Of a stretch of DNA of 64,000 nucleotides, positions 33,194-43,981 are shown piece by piece (the stretch's first letter is position 1; each line of letters opens with the position of its first letter). The translations under genes were made by a program, and so were the position numbers. The notes below the pieces were generated by a model. The model had not been told where the DNA came from. It did not search any database and saw only the letters and a list, made by a program, of their open reading frames with translations. The DNA comes from Dipteris shenzhenensis. Lineage: Eukaryota > Polypodiophyta > Polypodiopsida > Gleicheniales. The stretch is taken from NCBI GenBank assembly GCA_047967505.1, contig CM106540.1; one strand, written 5' to 3'.

Positions 33194-33820
33194 CTCACAA
33201 GAGATGTAAGAAAAGCACAACGTAGAGTCTCCATGCCAAGAAGCTTTGTAAGATGGATTCCTGCCCTGAACCCCTGCATGCATATCTGGACTTGAGATGT
33301 GTCGTCACTATCTTCCATTGTTACAGAAATTGCAACAAGAAGGGGCCAACCCATTGCATCCAACATGGGCCTGACCAGCTCCATTTCCTTAGCTGTATAA
33401 AATATACCTTTCTTCATAACTCCTTTCTTAAACAACAATTGTGTGTACTCCACAATATCTTCACTCTCTTTCTTTGCATCCCCAGAAGTTGTCCTCTGAG
33501 GCCAACCTAAATTAAGTATGCTAACCAATCGACTTCTTTCTTCTATATTCGGTCTTTGCCATGTTTCTTTTCTAGAAGGATGGCAATCATCCTTCATTTT
33601 AATTTCATCCTTAACAATAGAGTCAAAAATCTCTTCCAGCAGCTCTGCTAAAGAACTCGAATCAATCTCGCTTCTAGACATTAGTCGTATAAAGTCTGCC
33701 TTGGTCATTTTAGGCCACAGCGCAGGATTGTGAGCATTTGTATTGAGCATGATAACTGCATAAGCAAGCACGTATGCAACATCTGCACTCTCAAAAATTC
33801 CTGGATTGTCATGGCAATAC
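33194..33820 (-). CDS. BIG5: BIG5 visible exon 12 (Sec7 end and linker)
   Basis: 627 bp. Starts YCHDNPGIFESADVAYVLAY and carries Sec7 motif 2 as MLNTNAHNP, where the family has LNTDAHNP. Then comes the linker ..LVSILNLGWPQRT.. and the start of HDS1 (..LVRPMLDAMGWPLLVAISVTM..CMQGFRAGIHLTKLLG..LTSLVR). Acceptor ATCAG, donor GTACAA. Confidence 0.96.
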
Positions 33821-34061
33821 CTGATCAGATATACAATATCAATCAACACGTATCACAATGTCTGATAGGAAATTAACCGCATTCTAAAAGACACTACACC
33901 TCTTACATTCCAATGCTAAAATTGAGTAAATGCAGTAACTCGACTCTAAAGCTACGCCAAAAGTAAAACTAAAACAATTCAGTTTGGTCAAGCCGTGCTT
34001 GCACAAACACTTCAAAGCTAACATGAGTCAATAAAGTGTTGTGCACAGATTGTGTAATTAC

Positions 34062-34246
34062 CGCTCTGCAAACTTTTCCATTATCCGATCAATCTTTTGA
34101 GCCTCTCCTGGGAGCCACAAGACTTTCAAGAACTCCCTGATAGCAAGATCAAACCTCATACCCTTGAAGTTCATGGCATCAACAAATGCATGCATAATGG
34201 CAAGGGGAAACTCTTCATGCTGACCAAGGTAATCACCAACCATGCT
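34062..34246 (-). CDS. BIG5: BIG5 visible exon 11 (Sec7 catalytic motif)
   Basis: 185 bp. Encodes [20 protein letters not shown] and then the catalytic loop. The glutamate finger is present in [18 protein letters not shown]. The two residues just before it read L-W (KVLWLPGE), whereas the family motif is almost always F-R (FRLPGE); the Arg-to-Trp change fits a CGG to TGG transition. Phase 2 at the end, completed to Arg by exon 12. Confidence 0.95.
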
Positions 34247-34356
34247 CTACAACAAACCAATTTACACACTTGTAATTATATAAGTACACATAAGAATTCA
34301 TGTAGCTTCTCAGAGAAAAGAACAGTGACACCATACTTATGATAGTAACAGCATAC

Positions 34357-34467
34357 CTTGTCTAGGCCTTGTGTTGATGATAGAAAGAGTGCTATTTCTG
34401 TAGGTTTGTTCTCCACCAATTTATTAGCTACAAGATATTCAATACCTTTATCTTGTTTGCAGTTGAA
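34357..34467 (-). CDS. BIG5: BIG5 visible exon 10 (Sec7)
   Basis: 111 bp, 37 codons, FNCKQDKGIEYLVANKLVEN then KPTEIALFLSSTQGLDK. Sec7 helices B-C (family pattern 'FN.....G..YL...KLVE.....A.FL'). It joins exon 9 in phase 0 across the large intron holding two Copia copies and a non-autonomous LTR element. Confidence 0.93.
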
Positions 34468-35421
34468 CTGTCAACCAATACAAGGTAAGAGACCGGAGCT
34501 AATAAAAAGAATATTTGATCCAAAAGAGATCAGAGCAATCGGAATGTTTTTTCTTTTCAGAATTGAATAGAGCATCAGTACAAACTTCCATTGAACTTCT
34601 CGAGTGTTCTCAACAGAAATAAAAAGAACTGAAACGACGTCCATTGACACAACTTCTCCATGTGCACTACCATGTGCTTTGGTTGACGTGATTGACATGT
34701 TGCCATGGTTGACATGCGACTGCTCCAATCAACATGTGGTGAACATGTGACCACAGTTGACATTTGATGTTTCGGTCGACACGTGACCCCGGTTTGACAT
34801 GTGACTACTTCGGTCGACATGTGACCATGGTCGTCTCTATATATGTACAACAATATCATATATTCTCATGATACCAACTTACATTAACAATGTGGATAAT
34901 TGAAATATAGAACATTTTGATTAGACTCAATATTGTTTCACAATTGCAATACAAGCATCAAGCACAATACCAAGTATACCAGCACCATCAGCATTAATCA
35001 AGGTTACCAGAGATATTAAATTAACCTAGTCCCCAAGTAGTGTCTTACGAGTAATGCAATTCTTCCCTCCCCATGTCCATTCTTCAAACTTGCAAGAATG
35101 ACTATACCCCCGCCACCACTCCTACAACCATTTCTCCCCCTTGCATCGCCCAGTACTCACTTCCCACCATCATTTCTCTCGCACCCCATACCTAATGCAA
35201 ACATAGATGTGCATCACATCCAATGCTCCCTATAGCCTTACATAAGCCACACTAGGGCACAAATGAGATAGATGCCATTGTGATTTGGATGAAGCAATGC
35301 CGAAGTTCCAACTTCCAAATGTCCAAAGAACATGTGGGTGCAGATATTCATCTATTGCAAGCAAAAGACCCTCACTCAACATTGGTTGTTAAGCCTACAA
35401 ATCCATACTCATGTTTTTTGG

Positions 35422-35803
35422 CTACTGCTGCTTTGCACTCTGACTATCAGTGAGAATTGGAGAAGGACCCTCCAATATGAGACGAAGATCAGCGAACAAA
35501 CGTCGCAGCCAAACACACTCAACTGTTGCTGTGAAAGCTGCCCTATACTCAGCTTCACATGAGGAAGTAGCCACTGTAGATTGCTTCTTGCTCAACCAAA
35601 AAATGCGAGCTTTGCCCAAAAAGAAACAATTACCACTAGTGGACTGCCTGGTATCATAGTTTACAGCCCAATCTGAATCACTGTAAGCATGCATCTGCAA
35701 GTCACCCCCTCTGGGAAACATCAAGCCATAAGACTTTGTGCCTTGCAAGTAACGGAAGATGTGTTTTACAGCCTACCAATGTGTTGTCTTTGGGCTGTGC
35801 ATA
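35422..35803 (-). mobile_element. Copia RT/RNase H fragment
   Basis: Minus strand: THW.AVKHIFRYLQGTKSYG, MHAYSDSDWAVNYDTRQSTS, GNCFFLGKARIFWLSKKQST, VATSSCEAEYRAAFTATVEC. This is the end of Copia RT and the RNase H domain. The 5' LTR of Copia C1 interrupts it at 35,804. Confidence 0.92.
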
Positions 35804-36057
35804 TGTTAGAATTATTGATAAATTCTAGGCAGTGACCAATGAAAAGTCAATAAGTGGGTTAGGGACACTTTTCCCTCATTTAGAGGTTTTTCCCCCTAAC
35901 CACAGTTAGTTCACTAACTACGGTTAGTGAAGGATAAGATTTGTCACTTAGACAAAACCTTATCCCCCTTTGTATTCTTCTTACTCTATTCTATTGCACA
36001 TTCGACGTTCCTCTCACTCTCTCAAGCTTCCTACTCTCCCTCTCCCATTTTCTATCA
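35804..36057 (+). repeat. Copia C1 5' LTR
   Basis: 254 bp, TG..CA ends, about 85% similar by eye to the 62,980-63,238 LTR. It contains the MYB-core-like inverted arrangement CCACAGTTAG..CTAACTACGGTTAG and the stem GTC-ACTTA-GAC flanked by (A)TTT/AAAA(C). Confidence 0.88.
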
Positions 36058-36164
36058 TTTAGTATTAGAGCAGCTTTCCTTCCCGGACCTGCTCCCAGCT
36101 CCCGTGCCATTCGTCCATATAGCTTCATCGTCAAGCCTGCAGCGAACTACAGAAGCACCACCCG

Positions 36165-36492
36165 TACATCTCTGTGCTCATCGTCCGTACAAGCATACGA
36201 ATTTTGTATGGTCAGTTCCGTACAGATTTGTACCTGTTAGTTTGCATCAGCCGTACTGCTCCACATAGCTGCGCAGTACTGTTCCGTACACCTGCGCTGT
36301 ATTTTGTACACTTGTAGTCAGAACTTCCGTACAGCTCCTGTAGCATTCCGTACAGCAAGTCTACAACACCTTACTGTCAGCCCGTACATCTGTACAAGTG
36401 TATGGGTTTTGTCTGTACACTTCTGTCCGTACAGGCGCCGTAGAGTCGTACGACTGTTTCTGTCCAGCGCTTGTCAGTCCGTACATATCAAT
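36165..36492 (+). promoter_or_regulatory. CCGTAC motif array in Copia C1 leader
   Basis: Ten CCGTAC hexamers, mostly TCCGTACA, spaced 15-60 bp, in 330 bp downstream of the primer-binding site. CGTAC is the core bound by SBP/SPL domain proteins (TNCGTACAA), and GTAC is the core of copper-response elements. Function is inferred from motif density only. Confidence 0.6.
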
Positions 36493-36589
36493 ACATTGTA
36501 GGCCTTCTTACAGGTTTTTTCTTTGGCAGGCATGGGAGCACAATTTGGGCATTTTATTCTCTTGCAGACTTCGCAGTTGGTTTATAGGT

Positions 36590-37080
36590 GTTCATACAAT
36601 TTGGGGCTTTTGCAATTGGATTGAAATTTTGCAGTGGAAGAGCAATTTGGGAGCTTTGAAAGCTTTTTGGACTCAATTTGAGTCACATTTGAGCATTTGG
36701 GAATTTTTTGCTGAAATTTTACTCTGGTGCATTTTGAGCCATTGTTTGGCTGAGGATTCAAGCAGGTGCATTTTGAGATTGTGGGTGTGCTCATTTGGAC
36801 AAATTGGTAGTAGAATTTAGTTCTTTTGTAGATAAATTACAAATTGGGGCTTTCAATCAATTTGCCCCTTTTTGAGTTGCAATTTCTTGCAAAAATTTGG
36901 GGCTTTTTGCTTTACAATGCAATTTCTTGCATTTTTGGGGCTTTCAAGCAATTTGCCCTCTTTTGGATGCAATTTCCCTGAAGAAATTGGGACTTTTGGC
37001 ATTCTGATGCAATTTGGCAATGTACAAGCATTTTGGGACTATTGCAGGCAATTTTGAGTGACATTGGAGAGCATTTGCAG
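36590..37080 (+). repeat. Degenerate CAATTTGGGGCTTTTG repeat in leader
   Basis: Variants of CAATTTGGGGCTTT / GCAATTT.TTGCA recur about every 30-50 bp up to the gag start. The same repeat follows the CCGTAC array in Copia C3 (63,760-63,960). Confidence 0.8.
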
Positions 37081-37235
37081 GATAATTGAAGTACATTCTG
37101 AGCCTTTGATAGGCTATGACAGTATTTGTCACTGTGGGCAGATTTTTCTTTGCTGATTTTACTTGTGCATTTTACATCCCAGGAGGGGATTTTACTTGGT
37201 CAGTTTGCTGTATTTTTTGAGATTATCTAGTGAAA

Positions 37236-38720
37236 ATGGCTCAGAACAACCCCAATGAGGTGTCGGAGTTCTCACACAGGAGGATAAGTTGGATGGCACC
37301 AACTACTCCTTGTGGAGTTTCATGGTTCGCATATCTTGGTTGGCAGACATCTTTGGGATTATTCAGTGGAGATGAAGCAAGACCAGATACAACGACTACA
37401 CCTGTCACTCCTACAGCTGGAGGCAGGGGTACAGGTGCAAATGCAACACAAGTAGTTGGAGCAGCCGCTCCAGGAGCTCCCACAACAGAGCAGAAAAGAT
37501 GGGCTCCCACAGCAGAGCAGAAAAGATGGGACTCTAGAGATGCACAAGCTCTTTCAATAATTTCTCTTTCTATCAAGAGGTTCATTATACCTCATATTCG
37601 GTCATGCAAGACATCTATGGCAGCTTGGGAGATACTAGAGAGTATGTTTGCAGCAAGAAATGATGCCAGGGTTTCCTTTCTGAAGTGAGAACTTTTCCAT
37701 ACACATATGGAGGAGGGAGATTCCATGAATTCTCACCTCACAAAGCTTCACGACTTGAGGGAAGAATTGCTGAATATTGATGAAGTCATTCCGGATTCGG
37801 AGATGATCACCACCACTCTAAACTCTCTTTCTGAGTCCTATCTCAGTTTCCACACCTTGCTGAATTTGTCATTGAGGGGGGGCAGCAATCCTCTTCTTTT
37901 CACGAGTTGGTAGCAGACTTGCAGAAATATGGCAACCCCGGCTGGCGAGCATGCTATGCTCTCCAAGTTCAAGCCCAAGGGTAAAGGGCAACAAAAGCCA
38001 CATGCAAATCAGCATAAGGCTGATTCAGGACAGCCCTCTTATAAGGCAAAGGGTGAAACAAATAAGCAGAAAAAGAAGGGCATCTGTCATTATTGCAAGA
38101 AGCCAGGTCATTATATTGGAGAATGCAAGAAGTGCATAGCAAGAAAAGGGATTATGGTATGGCTGTGTCAGATGCATCAGTTCCACATTCTCATGATGGG
38201 GGATATGTTGCAGCCAACTTTGTGGAAGAGGACTATGCCTTTCTGTCTTGCACTTCAGATTTTTCAGTGGGTAGTTCAGATGCTATAGCCACTAATGATG
38301 ATGACCCATATGCTTTCTTGACTTGCAGTTATGATCCTTCAAAGGATGCATGCTCTCTTAGTGTCCATGAGACACTTCATACTCGGTATTTTGACAGTGG
38401 TGCTTCAGAGCACATCACTTCCAAGAAGAGTCTGTTTGTATCTCTGCATCCTCCACCCACCAAAAAGAAGGTGACTTGTGCGAATAATTCTTCTGATTCA
38501 GTGTGTGGAGTGGGAGGGAGACATTATTCTCACATCCACTCATGGCACAAATTTCAAAATTTCAGATATTCTCTATGTGCCAAGGATAAAGAAGAATTTG
38601 CTTTCACTGTCCTCACTCAATAGAGGAGGATTTCAGGTTGGTTTTGATGATGACAAGTGCACAGTCAGAGACAAAGAGAATGACTATGCTTTGATGTTGT
38701 CTGGCACTTTGTTGCTGTAA
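37236..38720 (+). pseudogene. Copia C1 gag-protease
   Basis: MAQNNPNEVSEFSHRRISWM is frameshifted against the C2 copy from its ninth residue on. Then comes gag (AQALSIISLSIKRFIIPHIR, AAWEILESMFAARNDARVSF), zinc knuckle CHYCKKPGHYIGECK, and protease (YFDSGASEHITSKKSLFVSL). There is a stop at 37,687 and frameshifts near 37,240, 37,890, 38,100 and 38,510. Confidence 0.92.
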
Positions 38721-38802
38721 ATTCTGAGTTTCAACGGGGGAACCAAATGTGATAGAAACCATCCCCTCAAACACATCATCTGAAGAAGCTGGAATCTGAA
38801 AT

Positions 38803-39856
38803 TCAACGTGTATGTGCTGCATTTTCAGAGAATATAACATCTCTACTAACAAAAATCTTACGTGTAGCAGGATTGTAGAGACGGTAGCCTTTGCTTTGTG
38901 AACTATATCCCACAAAAATGCATTTGAGTGCCTTATCTGACAACTTGTGTCTAAACTCCATAGGCACGTGGGCATATGCAACACAACCAAAAACTCTGAA
39001 ATGGTCCACTGAAGGCTTTCTCCCATGCCATGCCTCATAGGGAGTGATTGTCTTCAGAGCCTTTGTAAGAGCCCAATTCAAAATATAGTTGGCACACATG
39101 AGGCCTTCAAGCCAAAACCTGGGAGGCAACTTCTTACTTGTGAGCATGCATCTATCAATCTCCATGGCAGTGCGATTCTTCCGCTCGGCTTTGCCATTCT
39201 GTTGAGGTATAAGCCTCACTGTAAGCTGATGCGTGATGCCTTTCTCCTTCAAAAATGTCTCAAATTCATGAGACAAATACTCTCCCCATCGATCTGTGCG
39301 AAGTGTTTGCACCTTGTCCTGTCTTATTCTTAACCATAGCCACAAAGTGTTTGAAATGCATAAACACGTCTGATTCTGCCTTGAGACCATAGACCCAAGT
39401 GTAGTTGGTGAAGTCATCTATGAATGTAGCAAAATAGAGATAACACCCAAAACCAGGTGTCCTCATGGGACTGCAGACATCACTGTGAATAAGCTGTAAT
39501 TTCTAAGTAGCTTTCACTGCACCATCCTTCTTGAAGGGAAGTCTATGCATCTTGCCAAGGATGCAACCTTCACATGCATGTGGAGGAGGCGACTCCAAAG
39601 GAGGCAATGCATCAACCATATCATGCCTCTGAAGTGTCATTAAGCTGCCATAGCTCATGTGCCCATACCTGGCATGCCATAACTCCGCATTCTGCATCGC
39701 AACAATGGGAGTGCTAACTGATAATGCAACATTGGATCTTTTTTCATATAGATCAAGCTGGAAAAGACCCCGATACAAAGTGCCAGACAACACACAACAC
39801 CAAAGCATAGTCGTTCTCTTTGTCTCTGACTGCACACTTGTTATCATCAAAAACAA
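38803..39856 (-). pseudogene. Copia C2 pre-integrase and integrase
   Basis: SGTLYRGLFQLDLYEKRSNV, ELWHARYGHMSYGSL, HACEGCILGKMHRLPFKKDG, then MRTPGFGCYLYFATFIDDFT, RWGEYLSHEFETFLKEKGIT, RLIPQQNGKAERKNRTAMEI, RFWLEGLMCANYILNWALTK. It has frameshifts between 39,500 and 39,270. Confidence 0.92.
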
Positions 39857-41269
39857 CCTGAAATCCTCCTCTATTGAGTGAGGACACTGAAAGCAAATTC
39901 TCCTTTATCCCTGGCACATAGAGAACATCTGAAATTCTGAAATATGTGCCATTAGTGGATGTGAGAATAATGTCTCCCACTCCACACACTGAATAAGAAG
40001 AATTATTCGCACAAGTCACCTTCTTTTTAGTGGGTGGAGGATGCAAACATATAAACAGACTCTTCTTGGAAGTGATGTCCTCTGAAGCACCACTGTCAAA
40101 ATACCAAGTATGAAGTGTCTCATCGACACTAAGAGAGCATGCATCCTTTGAAGGATCATAACTGCAAGTCAAGAAAGCATATGGGTCATCATCATTAGTG
40201 GCTATAGCATCTGAACTACCCACTGAAAAATCTGAAGTGCAAGACAAAAAGGCATAGTGCTCTTCCACAAAGTTGGTCGCAACATCTCCCCCATCATCAG
40301 AATGTGGAGCTGATGCATCTGACACAGCCATACCAGAATCCCTTTTCTTCTCTTTGGCTATGCACTTCTTGCATTCTCCAATATAATGACCTGGCTTCTT
40401 GCAATAATCACAGATGCCCTTATTTTTATGCTTATTTATATCACCCTTTGCCTTATTAGAGGGCTGTCCTGAATCAGCTTTAAGCTAATTTGCGGGTTGA
40501 TTGGCATGTGGCTTTTGCTGCCCCTTACCCTCGGGCTTGAACTTGGAGAGCATGGCATGCTCGCCAGCCCGGGTTGCCATATTTCTGCGAGTTTGTTCCT
40601 CCTGCAACAAAAGTCCTACCAACTCGTGAAAAGAGAGAGGATTGCTGCCCCCCCTCAATGACAAATTCAGCGAGGTGTGGAAACCGAGATAGGACTCAGG
40701 AAGAGAGTTCAGAGTGGTGGTGATCATCTCTGAATCCAGAATGACTTCATCAATATTCAGCAATTGTTCCCTCAAGTCTTGAAGCTTTGTGAGGTGAGAA
40801 TTCATGGAATCTCCCTCATCCATATGCGTATGGGAAAGTTCTCGCTTCAGAAAGGAAACTATGGCATCATTTCTTGCTGCAAACATACTCTCTAGTATCT
40901 CCCAAGCTGCCATAGATGTCTTGCACGACCGAATATGAGGTATAATGAACCTCTTGACAAGAAGAGAAATTACTGAAAGAGCTTGTGCATCTCTAGAGTC
41001 CCATCTTTTCTACTCTGTTGTGGGAGCTCCTTGAGCGGCTGCTCCAACTACTTGTGTTGCATTTGCACCTCTACCCCTGCCTCCAGCTGTAGGAGTGGCA
41101 GGTGTAGCCGTTGCATCTGGTCTTGCTTCATCTACACTGACATAATCCCCAACATGTCTGCCAACCAAGATATTGCGAACCATGAAACTCCACAAGGAGT
41201 AGTTGGTGCCATCCAACTTATCCTCCTGTGTGAGAACTCCGAACACCTCATTGGGGTTGTTCTGAGCCA
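39753..41269 (-). pseudogene. Copia C2 gag-protease
   Basis: MAQNNPNEVFGVLTQEDKLD, GTNYSLWSFMVRNILVGRHV, AWEILESMFAARNDAIVSFL, zinc knuckle CDYCKKPGHYIGECK, protease WYFDSGASEDITSKKSLFIC, DVLYVPGIKENLLSVSSLNR. Stops after PTTE (41,010 side) and after HANQPAN interrupt it. Confidence 0.93.
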
Positions 41270-41955
41270 TTTTCACCAAATAACCTCAAAAAATACAGCA
41301 AACTGACCAAGTAAAATCCCTTCCTGGGATGTAAAATGCACAAGTAAAATCTGCCCACAGTGACAAATCTAATACATATCGGTTTTCTGAGTCTTTGGGT
41401 TTCATATCCTCGTACGTGATATCATTGAGTGAATTAAAATTTGGATAGTCGTGGGAATTCTGCAAAAGTTTGATATTTCACGTAAGACTATCTCGAGCTA
41501 GTATTGGATGCACTATTAAACCAACAATTGGTATCAAAGCACGATTCAGTTGAGCCCTTCCATGATTTTTATATATATACCTTTGTAAGACTAGAATAAG
41601 TCCAATCATACAAATTTAGAATTTTTTGTTGTTCTAAAGATCAAAAATCTACAAAGAAAATAAAAGAGAAAATGAAAGAGAAGAAAAAAGAGGTAAACAA
41701 AAACTTTTATGAAAAGCAAAAGGAAGACATACTTAGCAAGCAAAGCAACACTTATGTCGTCATCAGTGCCCAAGCATAAGCAGCTATACTGGGTTTCTAA
41801 AGACCCGCGGAGTCTCTTGGGCAAACCCAGTGCTTGCTAAAATACGTCAAATAAACAAAAGAGAATAAAAACAAGAAATAAAGAAGAAACGAAGCAGGTG
41901 ACTTAAGCAAAAATAAACAAGCAAGTCAAGAAACAAAAACTTCCAAAAAACTAGA

Positions 41956-42094
41956 ATCTCTCTCTCTCTCTCTCTCTCTCTCTTTGGGGCACGTTGATTT
42001 TGTGCTATCTTGTATGCAGAGTTCTTGATGTCCCATGGGCCCATTTTGGCCTCTAGTGGACAATAATACACTTTCTTTCTTTCTTTCTTTCTCT
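41956..42094 (+). repeat. Hairpin/TC-tail repeat, copy i
   Basis: (TC)n at 41,956-41,983, then GGGGCACGTTGATTTTGTGC.., GTCCCATGGGCCCATTTTGG CCTC, GTGGACAATAATACAC and a (TTTC)n tail to 42,094. The stem is GGGCC/GGCCT. It lies inside the non-autonomous LTR element and apparently inserted at a (TC)n run. Confidence 0.75.
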
Positions 42095-43321
42095 TATTTA
42101 AAACATAAAAAGTTAAAAGGCACTTTACACTTATGTCTCGTTTCTGCAAAGAGGCAAAAATACATTTCTAACTTAGAAAGCACAAGTATACTCAAACAAA
42201 CTCTCTTTTGAAACTAAAAGAAAAACGGGCTATTCAGCTCCCCGCTTTTTGTTTTCAGCTTTTTGTCTGATTGTTTGGTCTCGGTTGGTTCCAAGAGGTC
42301 CTTGAAGTGTTGAAGAAGATATGAGAATTGTGGAGAATTTCCTCCAGTGAATTGTCTAGGCTACACATGACTGTAGCGGTTCATGGAACGGATTTCAGCA
42401 GCAGCAAAGGAGCATGAAACGGACTCAAGTTTAAAATCGGAGGATTCAATTGTATCCCAGACACGTCCAATTTACTGTGAGAGTTTGTTGGTGGACGCTT
42501 ATCAAAGTTATCATGATTAGTCTTGCTTTCCCATGGCTTCCGACTTTGGATAGGTTGCCGTGATCCAATTGGTCTGTGTTTCATTCACTCCATGCATTGG
42601 ATCTGCCAACTTCTAAAATTACAGTACTTTCAATTCTGGTGCAGCCTAAAATCTTGACAATTTATTCGGATGTTTTGGCTCCTTGGATACGTTCAGTTGA
42701 TTCAACGAATCAGTTTTCCACCTAGAGGAAACTTGAAGCTTTAGCTTATCGTGATCATGGAAGGTGTTTTTTGTGAGCGATGTATTGGTAGCGAGCATCA
42801 CAAAACCTTTTTGAGCTACACTCCAAGGATTTTGCTATTTGAATAGAGGTGGCAGAGAGTGTTTTTACTAATCAAGAGTTTGCAAGTTATGTGCGCCTTG
42901 AAGATGGTTTGAGCGTAGAAGGTCTTCAGATTTTATCAGATTGTTTTTGTTGGTGGGTCGTGCCCTGTGTGGGTGACCGTTTCCATATTTCGTGACTCTC
43001 ATATTTGGCCCTGTGTGGGCACATCTTCTACTCTGATGCTCGAATTTCTTTTGCAAAGTGGTCCGTTTTGACTTATTTGCATTCACAAGAGTATGAGAAT
43101 TTTCGCTGCAATTGTGGATGACGATTGGACATTTTAGGTTCTATGGTGCTGGACTGTTGCACATGTCTTTAGATCATGGACATGTTTCAGAATTGCTGTT
43201 TGTGAGCAATTATATCCGATGATAATGATCCATTTATGGGTTGATCATGTTTCAGATCTCCGTGATGTGTGTGCATGAGTCTTCTTTGTATTTGTCTCCC
43301 AATTTCGGTTCAGGAAGGGGT

Positions 43322-43981
43322 TGTTGGAATGTGACCCTCATGGGGAGGCTTCTATGTCTCTAGGGATTTAAGAGGGTGATAAAATATGAGATCTGATTGG
43401 TTGTCGAGAATAGACTTGGCTAGTTGATGGCCTTTGATTGGGCCATGCAAGAAAGTGTACGCTAATTGGTAGACTGGGTGGCTGGCCAATGCATGGCAGC
43501 TACGTGGTGTGGTGGTTCTTCCATGGCGACCTAGAAACTAAGGCGGTTTAGATTTGCTTGGAGATTAGGCGGTCTAAGGTGACGTTATATACCGACTTTG
43601 ATCTACGAGCTCCTTCTTCTTGTCCCAAGTCTCTGATGAGAGTCGCATTCGGGGTCTTCTCATTCTTCTAGTGCTATGTAGTGTCCAAGCAGCCGGCCTG
43701 CTAGTAGGGTCCTTAGAAAGTTTACCAGTCTGAGTCATCTCTATTGTAAGCCAACAAACCTGGTCGGGTTGAGGCATAACATCTCTGAGATGTTATTGCG
43801 GAGTTGTCCCTCTGAAGGTTCTAATACATATCGGTTTTCTGAGTCTCTGGGTTTCATATCCTTGTACCGTGATATCATATTGAGTGAATTAGAATTTGGA
43901 TAGTCGTGGGAATTCTGCATAAGTTTGATATTTCACATACGACTATCTCAAGCTAGTATTGGATGCAATATTAAACCAACA
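43322..43981 (+). repeat. 3' LTR of the non-autonomous LTR element
   Basis: About 660 bp, TGTTGG..CCAACA. Only its last 170 bp have a counterpart in the truncated 5' LTR. Confidence 0.75.

Larger units (their letters stand above)
35804..38720 (+). mobile_element. Copia C1 (5' LTR, leader, gag-protease)
   Basis: 5' LTR 35,804-36,057 (TGTTAGAATT..TCTATCA). Next to it is the primer-binding region TAGTATTAGAGC, a variant of the initiator-Met tRNA match TGGTATCAGAGC. Then a leader of about 1.2 kb with a CCGTAC array and an A/T-G-rich degenerate repeat, then gag and protease to 38,720. Integrase, RT, RNase H and the 3' LTR are absent; the end abuts Copia C2 in opposite orientation. Confidence 0.9.
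38725..41365 (-). mobile_element. Copia C2 (minus), same family as C1
   Basis: Minus strand from 41,365 (end of leader) through gag, zinc knuckle, protease, pre-integrase and integrase to the integrase-RT linker at 38,740. RT, RNase H and both LTRs are lost. Its gag-protease arm (41,275-39,760) is inverted with respect to C1 (37,230-38,720). Confidence 0.92.
41368..43981 (+). mobile_element. Non-autonomous LTR element
   Basis: Direct repeats 41,368-41,538 and 43,820-43,981 share TAATACATATCGGTTTTCTG..TTAAACCAAC. After the first comes TTGGTATCAAAGCACG, a primer-binding-site variant. The second belongs to a complete 3' LTR starting TGTTGGAATGTGACCC at 43,322, preceded by the purine tract AGGAAGGGG. 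The internal part of about 1.8 kb has no gag or pol. The 5' LTR is truncated at its junction with Copia C2. Confidence 0.8.

Noticed and set aside
36304-36820. Small ORFs in the Copia C1 leader
   Set aside because: They run through the CCGTAC and CAATTTGGGG repeats and are not conserved in C3; treated as untranslated leader.
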